A DNA stretch of 64,000 nucleotides, taken from Anopheles merus (Eukaryota > Arthropoda > Insecta > Diptera > Culicidae). The notes under the pieces were generated by a model that saw only the letters and a program-made list of their open reading frames with translations, was not told the origin of the DNA and did no database searches. The DNA is taken from contig NC_054081.1 of the NCBI RefSeq assembly GCF_017562075.2, positions 19,535,141 through 19,599,140 of the forward strand, given 5' to 3'. Shown in pieces: positions 1-10,865 of this stretch. Both the position numbers and the translations under genes were made by a program. Within the stretch, counting starts at the first letter, position 1; every line of letters begins with the position of its first letter.

Positions 1-1430
1 ACACTTCATCCTCACTTCAGTACACCAGGGTGCATTGACATGATCATTGGAGCAGGACATTTTTATTCATTGCTAGGTCATTCATTGCAAAATTTACCAA
101 ACAACAACCAACTTGTTTAAACAGTATGACCGGCAATATTCCATCGAAAAATCATTACAAGGTTTCATGTCACGTTGTAACCATGCATCCCACCATTAAG
201 AAAATAGAACCCAAAGGCTCTTGGCCCTTGCAAACCACGGATGACAATATCACAATAAACAACGAACGAAAGGTATCTGTCCTAGCAACTCAAGTGACTG
301 AAATAAATCCAATATTTCAACGTTTTTCTACACTACAACCATTACTTCGTGCTTTTAGTTTCTGTTTGCGATTTATCAACAACACTCGCAAGTCAAATAA
401 AAGAATATCGCTGAATGTTCTACTGGTAAAGGAGTTACAACAAGCCAAATGAGCCCTATGCAAAATGGTACAAGCTACTGAATTCTCTGGTAAACTACAA
501 GCCTTAAAAAGAAATGAAGGTTTAGCTAAGGTTTCTTCTATTCGACTTCTTAATCCATTTATTGGCAACAATGGATTAATACGCGTTGGTGGCCGGTTGC
601 GCCATTCTGATCTGAGCCACGATGCTAAGCACCCCATCCTCATGCCAGCTTTCCATCCTTTCACTCGCCTTCTAATCATGGATCATCATCTGAAAACGAT
701 GCACGGCAGAGTGAGCATGACATTATCATCTATTCGTGAAGAAATATGGCCATTGAACGGCATGAAAGCCGTTAGAAGTGTAACTCTTACTTATTTTAAT
801 TGTGTGAGAGCTAATCCCATCCCAATAATCCAACCTATTCGCCAATTACCAATATCACGCGCTCCTCATTTCGGCGGACTTTGGGAAGCTTCAGTTAAGG
901 TAGCAAAAACTCATCTAGTTCGGCAGCTTGGCACAGCTCAACTTTCGTACGAATCCATGTGTACTCTATTAACAAAAATTGAAGGATGTATGAATTCAAG
1001 ACCACTATTGCCACTCTCACAAGATCCAAATGATTTTTCACCTTTAACACCAGCACACTTTTTATTACTCTGAGATCCCCAGGCATTGCCTGATGCCGAT
1101 TTACAGCATATGTCAACTAACCGACTATCCCACTATCAATTGATACAGAAGTTATCTCAAAACTTTTGGCTTAGATGGACCAAGGAGTATTTAACATCAT
1201 TGCATAATCAATGTAACATCAGCCGTAAACAACATAAACTTTCCATAATCGACTTGGTAATCATGAAAGACGATCAACTACCTCCATTGAAGTGGCCTTT
1301 GGCACGCATTGTATCATTGCATTTAGGACCTTATGCCGTGGCACGAGTAGCTACCCTTCGGACCGCTTCTGGAATCATGAAAAGACCAGACTCCAAGATA
1401 TTTGCATTAGAGTGCCACAACGATTAATAA
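1..1430 (+). pseudogene. BEL/Pao LTR retrotransposon pol, internally deleted 3' portion
   Basis: Remains of a BEL/Pao polyprotein. About 30-120 resembles the end of the aspartic protease domain (an IDMIIGAGHFYSLL-like stretch). From 126 one frame runs through the linker between RNase H and integrase into the integrase zinc-finger region (NPFIGNNGLIRVGGRLRHSD near 550-610). Near 865 it jumps directly from QLPISR to the APHFGGLWEAS region, so most of the integrase catalytic core is missing. The C-terminal GPY-like stretch (KWPLARIVSLHLGPY) lies near 1290-1345. Two in-frame stops, TGA at 450-452 and TGA at 1071-1073, replace codons for ordinary residues. The frame is otherwise kept over about 1.3 kb, which suggests a fairly recent death. 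The family assignment is by recognised protein motifs. Confidence 0.85.
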
Positions 1431-1806
1431 GTTTTGGGAATTGATCCCAAAAGGTGGCTGGTATTTTCGTTCCCGATTGTAGCCCATCACTACTTTCGCG
1501 CATCGCTACTAATTGTTCGAGGGGTCATCGATCGTTTCTTCATCACGCACACCACTAATTAAACATGCAGTATAAATAAAGTGGCAAAGCCAAATTCAAT
1601 CTCTCTTGTCATTAAAGCTTTAAGCAAGTAGCGCGCTTCTCTCATCTGAGCAACAACTCCTTGGCACACACGTGGCACAGAACTCCAAACAAAAACACCC
1701 AGCTTGGTAACAAAAAAGCACACAATCGGCTCTTTTCAGAGCCACCACTACAGTTCTTAAGAACATTAAAAAAAAACATTAACAACGTAGGGTTCCGTAC
1801 CAAACA
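1431..1806 (+). repeat. 3' LTR of the BEL/Pao element
   Basis: Directly follows the integrase C-terminus. It has a TATA-like GCAGTATAAATAAAG stretch near 1568-1582 and ends near ACCAAACA. No second LTR lies in the window, so both boundaries are estimates. Confidence 0.55.
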
Positions 1807-1955
1807 ATAGATCTATCTTCTCGCAAGTGTAGAAGCTAACACCCGATGTTATTATTATTATTTATTTAATCTTCAACGGGCCGTATGGCCTAATTAAGAT
1901 GTAACAGTTCAATAGAAAAAAAAATACATAGCAAAAACAAGATTTGCATCGCAAT

Positions 1956-3059
1956 TCACTGCGGCCACGGCAAAAGCCTGAGACGTTCCTTGAAGCACTG
2001 AGTTGAGATGTCGAAGTCGAAGCAATCCGAGACAATGTTGAAGACAGCCGACATGCGTAACATAGGGTCAGACCGACCAGTACTGGAACGGGGTTGAGCG
2101 AGCCGTAGAGTTTCTCTAGACCTAAGTGTTCGGGATGGTGCATAGATATCGACTCGATGCAACAAAGGCGATAAGTCGAAAGAGCCATTTAGCAATCCAG
2201 CGATGAAAGAGCACTGTGCATTGCGTCTTCTAACCGAAAGAGGTTCAAGGCCTAGAAGACGGCACCGCGCAGCATACGGAGGAAGATTATTGCGATCCTG
2301 CCAGGGAAGTAAGCGTAGGGCATATCTCGTGAGCTTACGTTGAATCGCCTCAAGTCGAGCAATTGAAGAAGCGTTAGTTGGGCTCCAGACTACGCACGAA
2401 TATTCCAGAACCGAACGAACGATACAGTTGTACACAGCTTTGATGCACATGGGGTTGCGGATTTCATTAGTTGTCCGGATAACCACGCCAAGTAATTGAT
2501 TTCCTCTGGCTACAACGTCATCGATATGCTGTTTAAAGTTCAAACTAGAGTCAAGCAGAACGCCCAGGTCTTTGGCATGATTCTGTCGATTAACTGCAGT
2601 GCCGTCCATGAAGTAGGTCCCAGTCACTGGGCTCCTGCATCGACTAAAAGACACACAGTAGCATTTCTCGATGCAGATAGTCAGTCCATTACGCTTGCAC
2701 CACGAACAGAAAATTTCGATGCAGTCTTGCAGGAATGTACAATCACCTGTGTTGTGAATAGGCGCAAAATTTTTTGCGTCGTCGGCAAACAGACTGATAC
2801 TGTCGGGAGGTAAAGCGAGGGTAACATCGTTGATAAACAATATGAAGAGAAGCGGGCCAATATTGCTTCCTTGTGGCACACCCGTGCTGCTGACTATTTC
2901 TTTGGACATGTGCTTATCAATTTTCACGATGTATATGCGATTAATTAGGTAAGACTTAAGCCACTGTACGAGCGAGCTGGGAACTCCTAGCTTATCGAGT
3001 TTAGCGAGAAGAATTGCGTGCGGAAGAGAGTCGAATGCTGCTTTCAGATCTGTATATTG
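1956..3059 (-). pseudogene. CR1 element A ORF2, C-terminal half of reverse transcriptase
   Basis: Reads from YTDLKAAFDSLPHAILL (RT motif A region) through GVPQGSNIGPLLFILFIND (motif B) to SLFADDAKNF (the FADD catalytic box, motif C) and on through the thumb and C-terminal domain, ending at LLPWPQ and a stop at 1956-1958. This half is open and uninterrupted. The start is not a real initiation site: the frame continues from 8459 on the far side of the nested element. Confidence 0.85.
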
Positions 3060-3287
3060 GACGTCTGACGTCTAACTGCTCGGTCGCATATCGCTGTGCT
3101 CCGCGTTTTTCCAAAAATATTTAAGTGTATTTTCTAACGTACCCAGTTAATACTCGTTCAATTGACTACCAAACTGCTTCCTGTTACTGTTGCGCGTTAA
3201 TGTGTTATTTCATTGACCCACGACTGTGTATTAACGTTTTTAATCCGGGTAAACGGTGGTGTGATCAAAACCGCGCATAATTTCGCG

Positions 3288-4424
3288 ATGGCGGCTATCT
3301 GTTTCGCGTGTGCTGTGCCACTGGATGCTGCCGACTGTATCGTCGGCTGTGCGTACTGTGAGGCTACTTTTCACCGCGGTTGTTGCAGGCTGCCTTCCGA
3401 GCTGATTGATGCGGTCCTGACTCACATCGATCTGCACTGGAGCTGCACTGGGTGCACCAATATCCTGAAAAATCCACGCTGCCGATCAGTCAAAGAGATC
3501 GGGGCTCAGGTCGGTTTTCAAGCTGCTCTCACCTCAACTGTTGCGGCTGTGGGGAAGCTTATTGAACCGATTATCGCCGAGGTGCGCAGTGGATTTACTC
3601 TACTGCAAAATGCACCCATACCTCAGCTTTGCAATACCGATCCTCGGCCCGTTGCGGGTAGAAAGCGGCGGCGTATCATCGAGGATTCTATGTCCCCTGA
3701 TGTCAACAAAAACGTAAACATTCATCAAAATAACATGTATGCAGCGTCATCGCCAAGCGCGTACACTAACACTACAGTCGGCATCCCACCCCCGTCTACG
3801 CTACCGGAAGAACTCATGGGAACCGATTCGCTATCGTCACCGCTTCGAGCAGCGTTTCCCCAGCCGGCCACAGACAGAATATGGATCCGACTATCTCGCT
3901 TGTCCACTGCCGTCACCGTGGAGCAAGTGGTCGCTTCTGTGAAACGCCGTTTAGCCACCGATGACGTCCTAGCATACTGCTTGCTGAGGGAGGGAGTCAG
4001 TGTTGACAGCGTAAACTGGCTTTCTTTCAAAGTGAGAGTACCGGCCGCCCTTCGTGACGCAGCACTCGCCCCATCGTCCTGGCCTGTCGGTATTGGTGTA
4101 CGTGGATTTGTACAATCCCGTCAACGAGAGCATGGACACTCATCGTCACCAATCACCATCAAACACCGTTCTCTCACACGCACACCTGTTGTCATCGATC
4201 GCCGTTCGATGCCTCGCACACCAACATCCACTGTCTATCACTCACCGGCACACGCATCAACTTCACAGGCTCAAACACTAACATCACCACAATTGGGAGA
4301 ACACACGCTGAATGACACCACTCATGGTCCTAATTCAACAGTCATTGACGGCCCGCTTTTAATTCGCCGCACTTCCAACACCAACTTACAACAGACCACA
4401 CTTGACCGTTTCTTTCACGAATAG
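3288..4424 (+). CDS. CR1 element B ORF1, PHD-finger nucleic-acid-binding protein
   Basis: ORF1 proteins of this clade bind the element's RNA. The N-terminus has a Cys4-His-Cys3 PHD-like finger: CFAC, then C..GCAYC, FHRGC and WSCTGC within the first 60 residues. After this come a helical region, a basic KRRR stretch and a low-complexity Ser/Thr/Pro tail. The ATG at 3288 (MAAICF) is preferred over the upstream ATG at 3213 because ORF1 of element A has the same MAAICF start preceded by unrelated residues. The frame is open to the stop at 4422-4424, and ORF2 overlaps its last 20 or so bases in another frame. Confidence 0.8.
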   Translation: MAAICFACAVPLDAADCIVGCAYCEATFHRGCCRLPSELIDAVLTHIDLHWSCTGCTNILKNPRCRSVKEIGAQVGFQAALTSTVAAVGKLIEPIIAEVRSGFTLLQNAPIPQLCNTDPRPVAGRKRRRIIEDSMSPDVNKNVNIHQNNMYAASSPSAYTNTTVGIPPPSTLPEELMGTDSLSSPLRAAFPQPATDRIWIRLSRLSTAVTVEQVVASVKRRLATDDVLAYCLLREGVSVDSVNWLSFKVRVPAALRDAALAPSSWPVGIGVRGFVQSRQREHGHSSSPITIKHRSLTRTPVVIDRRSMPRTPTSTVYHSPAHASTSQAQTLTSPQLGEHTLNDTTHGPNSTVIDGPLLIRRTSNTNLQQTTLDRFFHE

Positions 4425-5369
4425 ACTAACCTCTGTTAAGTCTGCACAAACACCTACCTGTTATGTTCCTGCTGCTAATGCGCTTCGCACTGCCCGTTCC
4501 ACTGCCTCTGTTTACTATCAAAACGTGCGGGGACTGCGCACGAAGGTCGATGAGTTTCGCCTGTCGGTGTTGGAATCCAATTTCGATGTAATAGTGCTTA
4601 CGGAAACCTAGCTCGATCCTAGTCTACCTTCGGCTTTGCTGTTTGACGATAGCTTCCGAGTCTACCGATGCGATCGTAGTGTTGACAACAGTACATGTTC
4701 CCGCGGTGGAGGTGTGTTGATTGCGTGCTCTCAGTCTCTGACGTCACGGGAACACACAACGGTGCATCCATCGCTTGAGCTAGTGTGCGTTGTAATACAA
4801 ATAGGCAATTCCCGACTATTCATCATTGCTGCATACCTCCCGCCTAGACTTGCCGCAAATGCTGCCACGCTCCGTGAAATCGAAAACTGCATTCGCTCAT
4901 TATGCTCAACTATGCATCCCGGAGACGGTTTACTCCTGTTAGGAGACTTCAACCAACCTCTCGTCTCCTGGTCAGCAGCTCAGCATGATCCGGATTTGCC
5001 ATTTCTGCATTATGAGCCACGTACGCGATCGGCTCTCTCCGCTCTGTTTATGGACGAGATGCATCATAGCGGACTTTTCCAGATCAATGGTCATCTTAAC
5101 ACCAGCGGACGCGTGTTAGACCTGGTGTTTGCAAATAATGCTGTTGCTTCTGTTTGCCTTCCGCTTGAACTTTGCCTCACCCCGCTGCTAGCAATTGACA
5201 CCTATCACCCTGCGCTTGAGTTGGCCATCCCGCTACCACGAGAGGAATCAGCCGTTCCTGCGCTAACATCACGCCTTGACTACGCGCGGACGGACTTTAA
5301 CAGGCTCCTGCCGATGATCGCCTCGTTCGCGAATGTCTTCGATTGTTCCCGTTACGCCACTCTTCCCGA
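4402..5369 (+). pseudogene. CR1 element B ORF2, apurinic-like endonuclease domain
   Basis: The endonuclease makes the first nick at the target site. Visible motifs are YYQNVRGLRTK, VLTET, RGGGVLIA, LLLGDFNQP and the SYH/TYHPALE-type C-terminal motif (DTYHPALELAI). A TAG at 4609-4611 sits where the family has Trp (TETW). The coding sequence stops after CSRYATLPD because a TIR element begins at 5370. It resumes at VDLAVKDFERFM near 6561. Confidence 0.85.
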
Positions 5370-6556
5370 CAGGCAAAGAGAGTTAAATTTACAGGCGAGG
5401 GGCATGTAGAAACAGGGAGAAGGGGTTCGGTCGAATTTGTATTGTCCGCCATAGTCGAGCGGCAGTGATTTTTTTCCGAATTGAGAGCAAGCGCGCGCAG
5501 CGCTCTCTCGCTTGCCTTCAAATTACACGGGGCGCTCTCGCGATACAAAACAGCTGATCAGCTGATACCCCCTCCCTCCCGTTTTTTCCTCTCCCGCTGC
5601 GCTGGATGCGCGGATCAGCTGTTCTTGCTCTTTCGCGTTTCTTTCGGTTTGCGCTGCGCTGTTGCCGCACTTGCGCGCTGCGCTGAACACCCCTTCCCGC
5701 GCGTTCTTTTCGGTTTGCGCTGCGCTGTTGCCGCACTTTGCGCGTAGCGCTGGACACCCCCTCCCCCTCGTTTCTTTCGTTGCGCGTTGTGCGCTGTGCG
5801 CTTTCGTTCACTTTGATTTGCAGCGTAATAAAATCGCATGCATCGAAATAAAACTTAAACACATCAAGCTCGGTTGATATTTTAACACTTTATTGAAACT
5901 TAAGGCACAGTTCCACACATCGCTAACCACAATCTTGCCACAAAACCACACATATTTTTTATTATAAATAATAAAAAAATCGTCACTTCAAGCACCCGCC
6001 TTACTGCCTGTATGTTGTGTATGTTGAATACTGTAAAAAAAAGCATTGAAATAAAGCAGCATAATTTACATATTCATGTTGAATTATGAAAGATTAACGC
6101 TGCTTTATTTCAATGCGCACAACACTTCAACACTTGAAAATACGACCGAGGCCGTAATAATGTGAATTGAAATAAATAAAACTTCAACACTTCACTTCAA
6201 ATTACATCGAGCGCCCGGGACTTAGGCTAAAACGCGCGCGGCCTCACGCTGCGAAGGCTTGAACTGTACTGACGATTTTGTGTGGTAGCAAGAAAGGGAA
6301 CGCACGAGGAACACTCGCTGCACTAGTGCGAGCGAGACACCGACACCAGCAAGCCGCTGCGAGAAAACCAAACTGAGCGCGCAGGCTGAAAGTGAACGCA
6401 CACATTCACACATGTGTGATTGTGTAAGTGCGAAAACTGTGTAGAAAGCAAAACACGCTCTCGCCTCCTAGCAATTCCGCGTATTTCCAGCCGTCTCTCC
6501 CTGCTTCTACATGCCCCTCGCCTGAAAGACGCACACTTTTACATTCTCTTTGCTAG
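5370..6556. mobile_element. 1.2-kb non-coding TIR element inside CR1 element B
   Basis: Termini CAGGCAAAGAG (5370-5380) and CTAGCAAAGAG on the opposite strand (6546-6556). A longer inner inverted block starts at CAGGCGAGGGGCATGTAGAA (5392 on) and is matched in reverse at 6502-6524. The interior has GC-rich repeats (copies of TTTCGGTTTGCGCTGCGCTG about 67 bp apart near 5640 and 5707) and a hairpin at 6043-6116. No transposase frame is seen. It splits the CR1 endonuclease/RT linker exactly between two recognisable codons, so it is an insertion. No clear target-site duplication was found. Confidence 0.75.
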
Positions 6557-6558
6557 TA

Positions 6559-7506
6559 GGGTTGACCTCGCTGTGAAAGATTTTGAGCGGTTCATGTTGC
6601 AAGCCCTGAATGAATGCACGCCGGTGAAACGACCTAAACGAGGCCCCCCTTGGGGTGACAGAACGCTGCGCAGGCTCAAAACGGCTAAAGCTGCCGCGTA
6701 TCGCGATTATTTGTTGCGTAGGTGTCCCGCTGCATTGCGCAACTATAATACTGCGCACTCTCTCTATCGGCGCTATAACAGGTTCCGCTACCTGGGGCAC
6801 GTACGGCGTACGGTTTTGCGCTGCCGCGGCAATTCACGTGTACTGTGGAACTTCGCAAACAATCGTCGGAAATCCTCTGGTTTTCCTAGCTCCGTCAGTT
6901 ACAACGGGCGCAACGGCAACAATCCGTCTGCAGTATGTGATATTTTTGCCTCGCGCTTTGCCGCCACCTTCCTTCCAGCTGTAACTGATGAGAGGCAGAT
7001 AGCCGACGCATTATCAAACGTACCGGTGGATGCTATGGCCCCAAACTTGCCGATCATCGATGAGTATTCGGTCTCGAAAGCGATTGACAGGCTGAAATCT
7101 TCGTTTGCTCCAGGGCCTGACGGGATCCCGGCTTCCACGCTTAAGCGTTGTGGCACCACCATCGCGCCTATCCTGGCCTCGATTTTTCGCGACTCGCTGC
7201 GTTCGGGCATCTATCCTGCCTGCTGGAAAACTTCGTGGCTTGTTCCAGTGCACAAAAAGGGGGACAAATCAAATGCATGTAATTACCGTGGCATTACATT
7301 GCTTTGTGCCTGCGCCAAGGTCTTCGAGCTCCTGGTGTACGAACCTCTCCTCGCAGCTGCCTCGAACTACATTAGCACAGCTCAACATGGATTTGTCCCT
7401 CAGCGTTCAACCACCACCAACCTGGTTGAGTTCGTTAGCCTCTGCCACAGGACCATCGATGCCGGCTCGCAGATCGACGCAGTCTACACGGACATCAAGG
7501 CTGCCT
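6559..7506 (+). pseudogene. CR1 element B ORF2, endonuclease-RT linker and N-terminal RT
   Basis: Continues ORF2 after the TIR insertion: the linker (PVKRPKRGPPWGDRTL), then RT motifs LKSSFAPGPDGIPAS, WLVPVHKKGDKS, NYRGITLL, QHGFVPQRSTTTNL and DAVYTDIKAAS. At about 7506 the reading frame leaves RT motif A and jumps to a position past the FADD box, so the catalytic core is deleted. The join contains a repeated CCGTGACCGG-like 12-mer (about 7508 and 7531), typical of filler DNA. Confidence 0.85.
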
Positions 7507-7539
7507 CTCCGTGACCGGCTTCCTGCCTATCCGTGACCG

Positions 7540-8320
7540 GTCAGACCAACTCCGCCTTCAAGCCACTCTAAGTGCCTTCCAGTCATGGTGCTCTTTGAAT
7601 GGTCTTGAATTGTGCGTCGAGAAGTGTGTTGTCGTTACGTTTGCGAGAAAGCGGTGCCCCTTAGTGTATGACTATGCGTTAAATGGATCTACCATTGGTC
7701 GCAAAAGCTGTGTCACGGATCTAGGAGTGCTCCTTGACGAAAAGTTGAGCTTCCACGACCAGCTAGAGCACGTTGTCACTAAGGGCAACCAATTGATCGG
7801 CTTACTAAAACAAGTAGCACGAGACATCACTGACCCGATTTGGATCAAGACGCTATACTGTGCTTTGGTGCGACCAGTGTTAGAATACGCTTCAGTAGTA
7901 TGGTGGCCTACAGCTGCTCGTCCCCTAGCTCGTTTAGAGTCGATCCAGCGCAAATTCACGCGGTTCGCTTTGCGCTCCTGGAGTGTCCAACTTGACTATG
8001 AGGGACGCTGTGCGTTGCTTGGCATCGAGACGCTGAAGCAGCAGAACTGCAACGCTCAGAGGCTGTTTGTCGCGGGACTTCTTGACAATCGGATCGACTC
8101 GCCCGCGCTTCTTTCGAGGCTCAACATGTATGTCCCGCCGAGATCGCTCCGTGCTAGATCGCTACTTGACGTGGAGGAACGCCGCACTCGCTTTGGCTCC
8201 TCTGATCCGTTTATTCGTATGTGCCGTGAGTTTAATGTTATTTGTGATCGTCATCAACCTGACATGTCGCGCACCGCATTGTTAAATAGTATTCGTGTCG
8301 TGCGACCTTTTACATGTTAA
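7540..8320 (+). pseudogene. CR1 element B ORF2, RT thumb and C-terminal domain
   Basis: Frame-shifted relative to the part before 7506. It reads from SAFQSWCSLNGLELCVEKC through TDLGVLLDEKLSFHDQ and RPVLEYASVVWWPT to VVRPFTC and a stop at 8318-8320. It is nearly identical to the truncated copy at 9938-10447 (minus). About 140 bp of 3' UTR follow. Confidence 0.85.
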
Positions 8321-8458
8321 TTATGTTACTTAAGACTAAGCGTGACAAATGAATGACCGAAATGTGACTATGTTATAATGAATGAATGTAAATGAACTCG
8401 CTTCAAGTGGGCCACTTGCGGTCCGTTGAATTTTAATTAATAAATAACAAATAACAAA

Positions 8459-9937
8459 TATATTGCATCGACTTGAGCTCCGGCATCAATTTGACTAGTG
8501 CAATAGGTTACAAATTCAACCAGGTTCGTGGTAGTCGACTTTTTTGGGACGAATCCATGTTGATACGGGCTTAGGTAGCTGCGGCAATGGCACACAAAGA
8601 TGTAATACCCCGGTAGTTGATGGCATCTGTCCTGTCGCCCTTTTTGTAAATAGGAACCATCCAAGATTTCCTCCATGTTTTGGGAAAGTAGTCATTGGCT
8701 AGCGATGCATTGAACATTTTTGCAAGGATAGGTGCTACTGTCGTTTGACAGCGTTTCAGCATGGTAGAAGGAATTCCGTCGGGTCCAGGAGCGAAGGAAG
8801 GCTTTAGTTGCGCTAGGGCAGATAAAACGATCTCACTGTCGATGAAAGGAGTGCTCATGTTAATTGCGCCAGCCGGAATGTTGACGAGAGCAGCATCAAT
8901 GGTATCGGTATCATTCATGGCCGGTGAAAAGGAATCTGCGACGCGATCCGCGAAGAGATTGCACATTTCATTAGTGTTGGCACTTGTTGCTCATTTGTAC
9001 GTAATGGATTTCGGTGTATGCGTGGATTTTGTTTTGCTGTTGTAGAAGCGCCAAAACGAGTCAGGCCACCTGCAGAGGTTACGTTGGATTTTACTCAAAT
9101 ATCTGCGATATCGGAACCTGTTATAGCTGCAGTATAAAGAGTGCGTGTCAAAGTAGATCGAGCGAGATCTTTGGCTGCGGCGCGTTTGGTAGTGACGATA
9201 AGCAGCTCTTTTTACACGTTTGAGTCGTTTGAGTGTGCGGTCCGCCCAGGGGGGGTTAGGTTTAGGTCGCTGAACTGGGACGCATACAACAAAGGCTTGC
9301 AGCATGAAGGACGAGAATGAACATACTGCTTCGTCAAGTGAAACAAAATTGGAACAATCAAAGCTATTGTCAAACATTGATATCATGTCGTTCAGTTTCA
9401 CTTAGTCAGCTTTAGCAAAGTTATAATGATAAAATGCGGTTGTCGTCGAGTTTTGTCGAGTCGTCGAATTGCGTCGGGTCGAAGAGTTAATACGTATATT
9501 GAAGTCAAACGCCGGATGGTAGGAGTCAAGAGGTACAAGCGGAACAACACTTGGAAAGACAGGCGAACACAATTTAGCTGCAGCATTGTTAGCGTAGAGC
9601 AGGTCAAGCATGCGTCCGTGCGAATTATTGATGTGATTAAGTTGCACTAATCCGTTAAATTTAAATCCATCCACAAAGGTGTTGTTGGCCAGTGAGCGCG
9701 CAGTTGGTTCATAGTGCGTGATTGATGAGTATGCTGGCGAGGACGAAGGATCAGCTGTGGACCAGCTTATGCTAGGCTGATTGAAATCGCCAATAACAAA
9801 CAGCAGATCCGAAGGCTTCAGTGTGAGAGTGAAGCCGCTGATACAATCATGTAGAGAGCGAAGAGTCGATATCTCGGAGCTAAGCTGCGGTGGAATGTAT
9901 ACTACCATGACGTGCAGATGTGCGTTATTGCAGGTTA
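8459..9937 (-). pseudogene. CR1 element A ORF2, endonuclease C-terminus to first half of RT
   Basis: From the minus-strand side it reads VVYIPPQLSSE, LLFVIGDFNQPSISW and SYHPAFDFN (endonuclease), then PVQRPKPNPPWADRTL, LKPSFAPGPDGIPS, WMVPIYKKGDRTD, NYRGITSL and QHGFVPKKSTTTNL, ending at QVDAI at 8459. In-frame stops lie at 9402-9404 (where a Tyr codon is expected) and near 8991, with a frameshift near 8590-8650. The RT continues at 3059. Confidence 0.85.
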
Positions 9938-10447
9938 TTTTTTTTTGTTATTTATTAATTAAAATTCAACGGACCGCAAGTGGCCCACTTGAAGCGAATT
10001 CATTTACATTCATTCATTATAACATAGTCGCATTACGGTCATTCATTTGTCACGCTTAGTCTAAAGTAACATAATTAACATGTAAAAGGTCGCACGACAC
10101 GAATACTATTTAACAATGCGGTGCGTGACATGTCAGGTTGATGACGATCACAAATAACATTAAACTCACGGCACATACGAATAAACGGATCAGAGGAGCC
10201 AAAGCGAGTGCGGCGTTCCTCCACGTCAAGTAGCGATCTAGCTCGGAGCGATCTCGGCGGGACATACATGTCGAGCCTCGAAAGAAGCGCGGGCGAGTCG
10301 ATCCGATTGTCAAGAAGTCCCGCGACAAACAGCCTCTGAGCGTTGCAGTTCCGCTGCTTCAGCGTCTCGATGCCAAGCAACGCACAGCGTCCCTCATAGT
10401 CAAGTTGGACACTCCAGGAGCGCAAAGCGAACCGCGTGAATTGAGCG
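9938..10447 (-). mobile_element. CR1 copy C, 5'-truncated and inserted in element A endonuclease
   Basis: It has only the last ~125 codons (from FTRFALRSWSVQL to VVRPFTC) plus the 3' UTR and AATAAC/A-rich tail of the element B family. Only a few residues differ from element B. It sits between the EYICVRVT and NNAHLHVMVVYIPP parts of element A. A short AGGTKA duplication (9932-9937 and 10448-10453) is compatible with target-primed reverse transcription. Confidence 0.8.
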
Positions 10448-10745
10448 AGGTGACGCGCACACAAATATACTCGAGAGAACGATCACGGGAAGGTAATTCT
10501 ATCGACTCGTATGCGTTAGAAACGGCTAGCAAAACACCACCACCGCGAGAGCTAGAGCCGCTGAGAGAGCGATCACAGCGGTAAACAGAGAAGTTGTTGT
10601 TGAAGAGAAGAGCAGATGGAATGTTGTCAACAAGCCAAGTTTCCGTGAGGGCGATAAGGTCGAAGTCAGCCTCCGATACAGCTAGGTGAAATTCTTTTGT
10701 TTTAGTGCGCAAACCTCTAACGTTTGATAATAGCAGCTTAAATAC
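10448..10745 (-). pseudogene. CR1 element A ORF2, N-terminal endonuclease
   Basis: The start of ORF2 reads SNVRGLRTKTKEFHLAV, ALTETWLVDN, RGGGVLLAVS and LEYICVRVT, then is interrupted by CR1 copy C. The motifs correspond one for one to those in element B at 4510-4800, but here the TETW tryptophan is intact. Confidence 0.8.
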
Positions 10746-10865
10746 TCAGCGGTAGCGTTGTCATTGTGGTGGTTGGATAAAGCGGGTATACGGTAAGTCA
10801 ATTGAGCTGCGTTGTCAGAGCATGAGGCTTGGCGTGTTTGTTGCGTGCAATGAGCGGAACTTCGT

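Larger units (their letters stand above)
3060..8458 (+). mobile_element. CR1-clade retrotransposon B, nested in element A
   Basis: Full 5' end (GACGTCTGACG) to a 3' tail of repeated AATAAC/AAATA. It is flanked by the 7-bp TATATTG duplication at 3053-3059 and 8459-8465. It contains ORF1 with a PHD-like finger and ORF2 with endonuclease and RT, but is inactive. There is a stop at 4609-4611, a 1.2-kb TIR element at 5370-6556, and a deletion of the RT core near 7505 with a frameshift. The 3' UTR ends in a hairpin (GGGCCACTTGCGGTCC) similar to that of element A. Apparently T1/Q-like CR1 of mosquitoes. Confidence 0.85.

Noticed and set aside
1431..1806. Tandem solo LTR or a second BEL element
   Set aside because: The segment directly continues the integrase frame and contains only one LTR-like unit.
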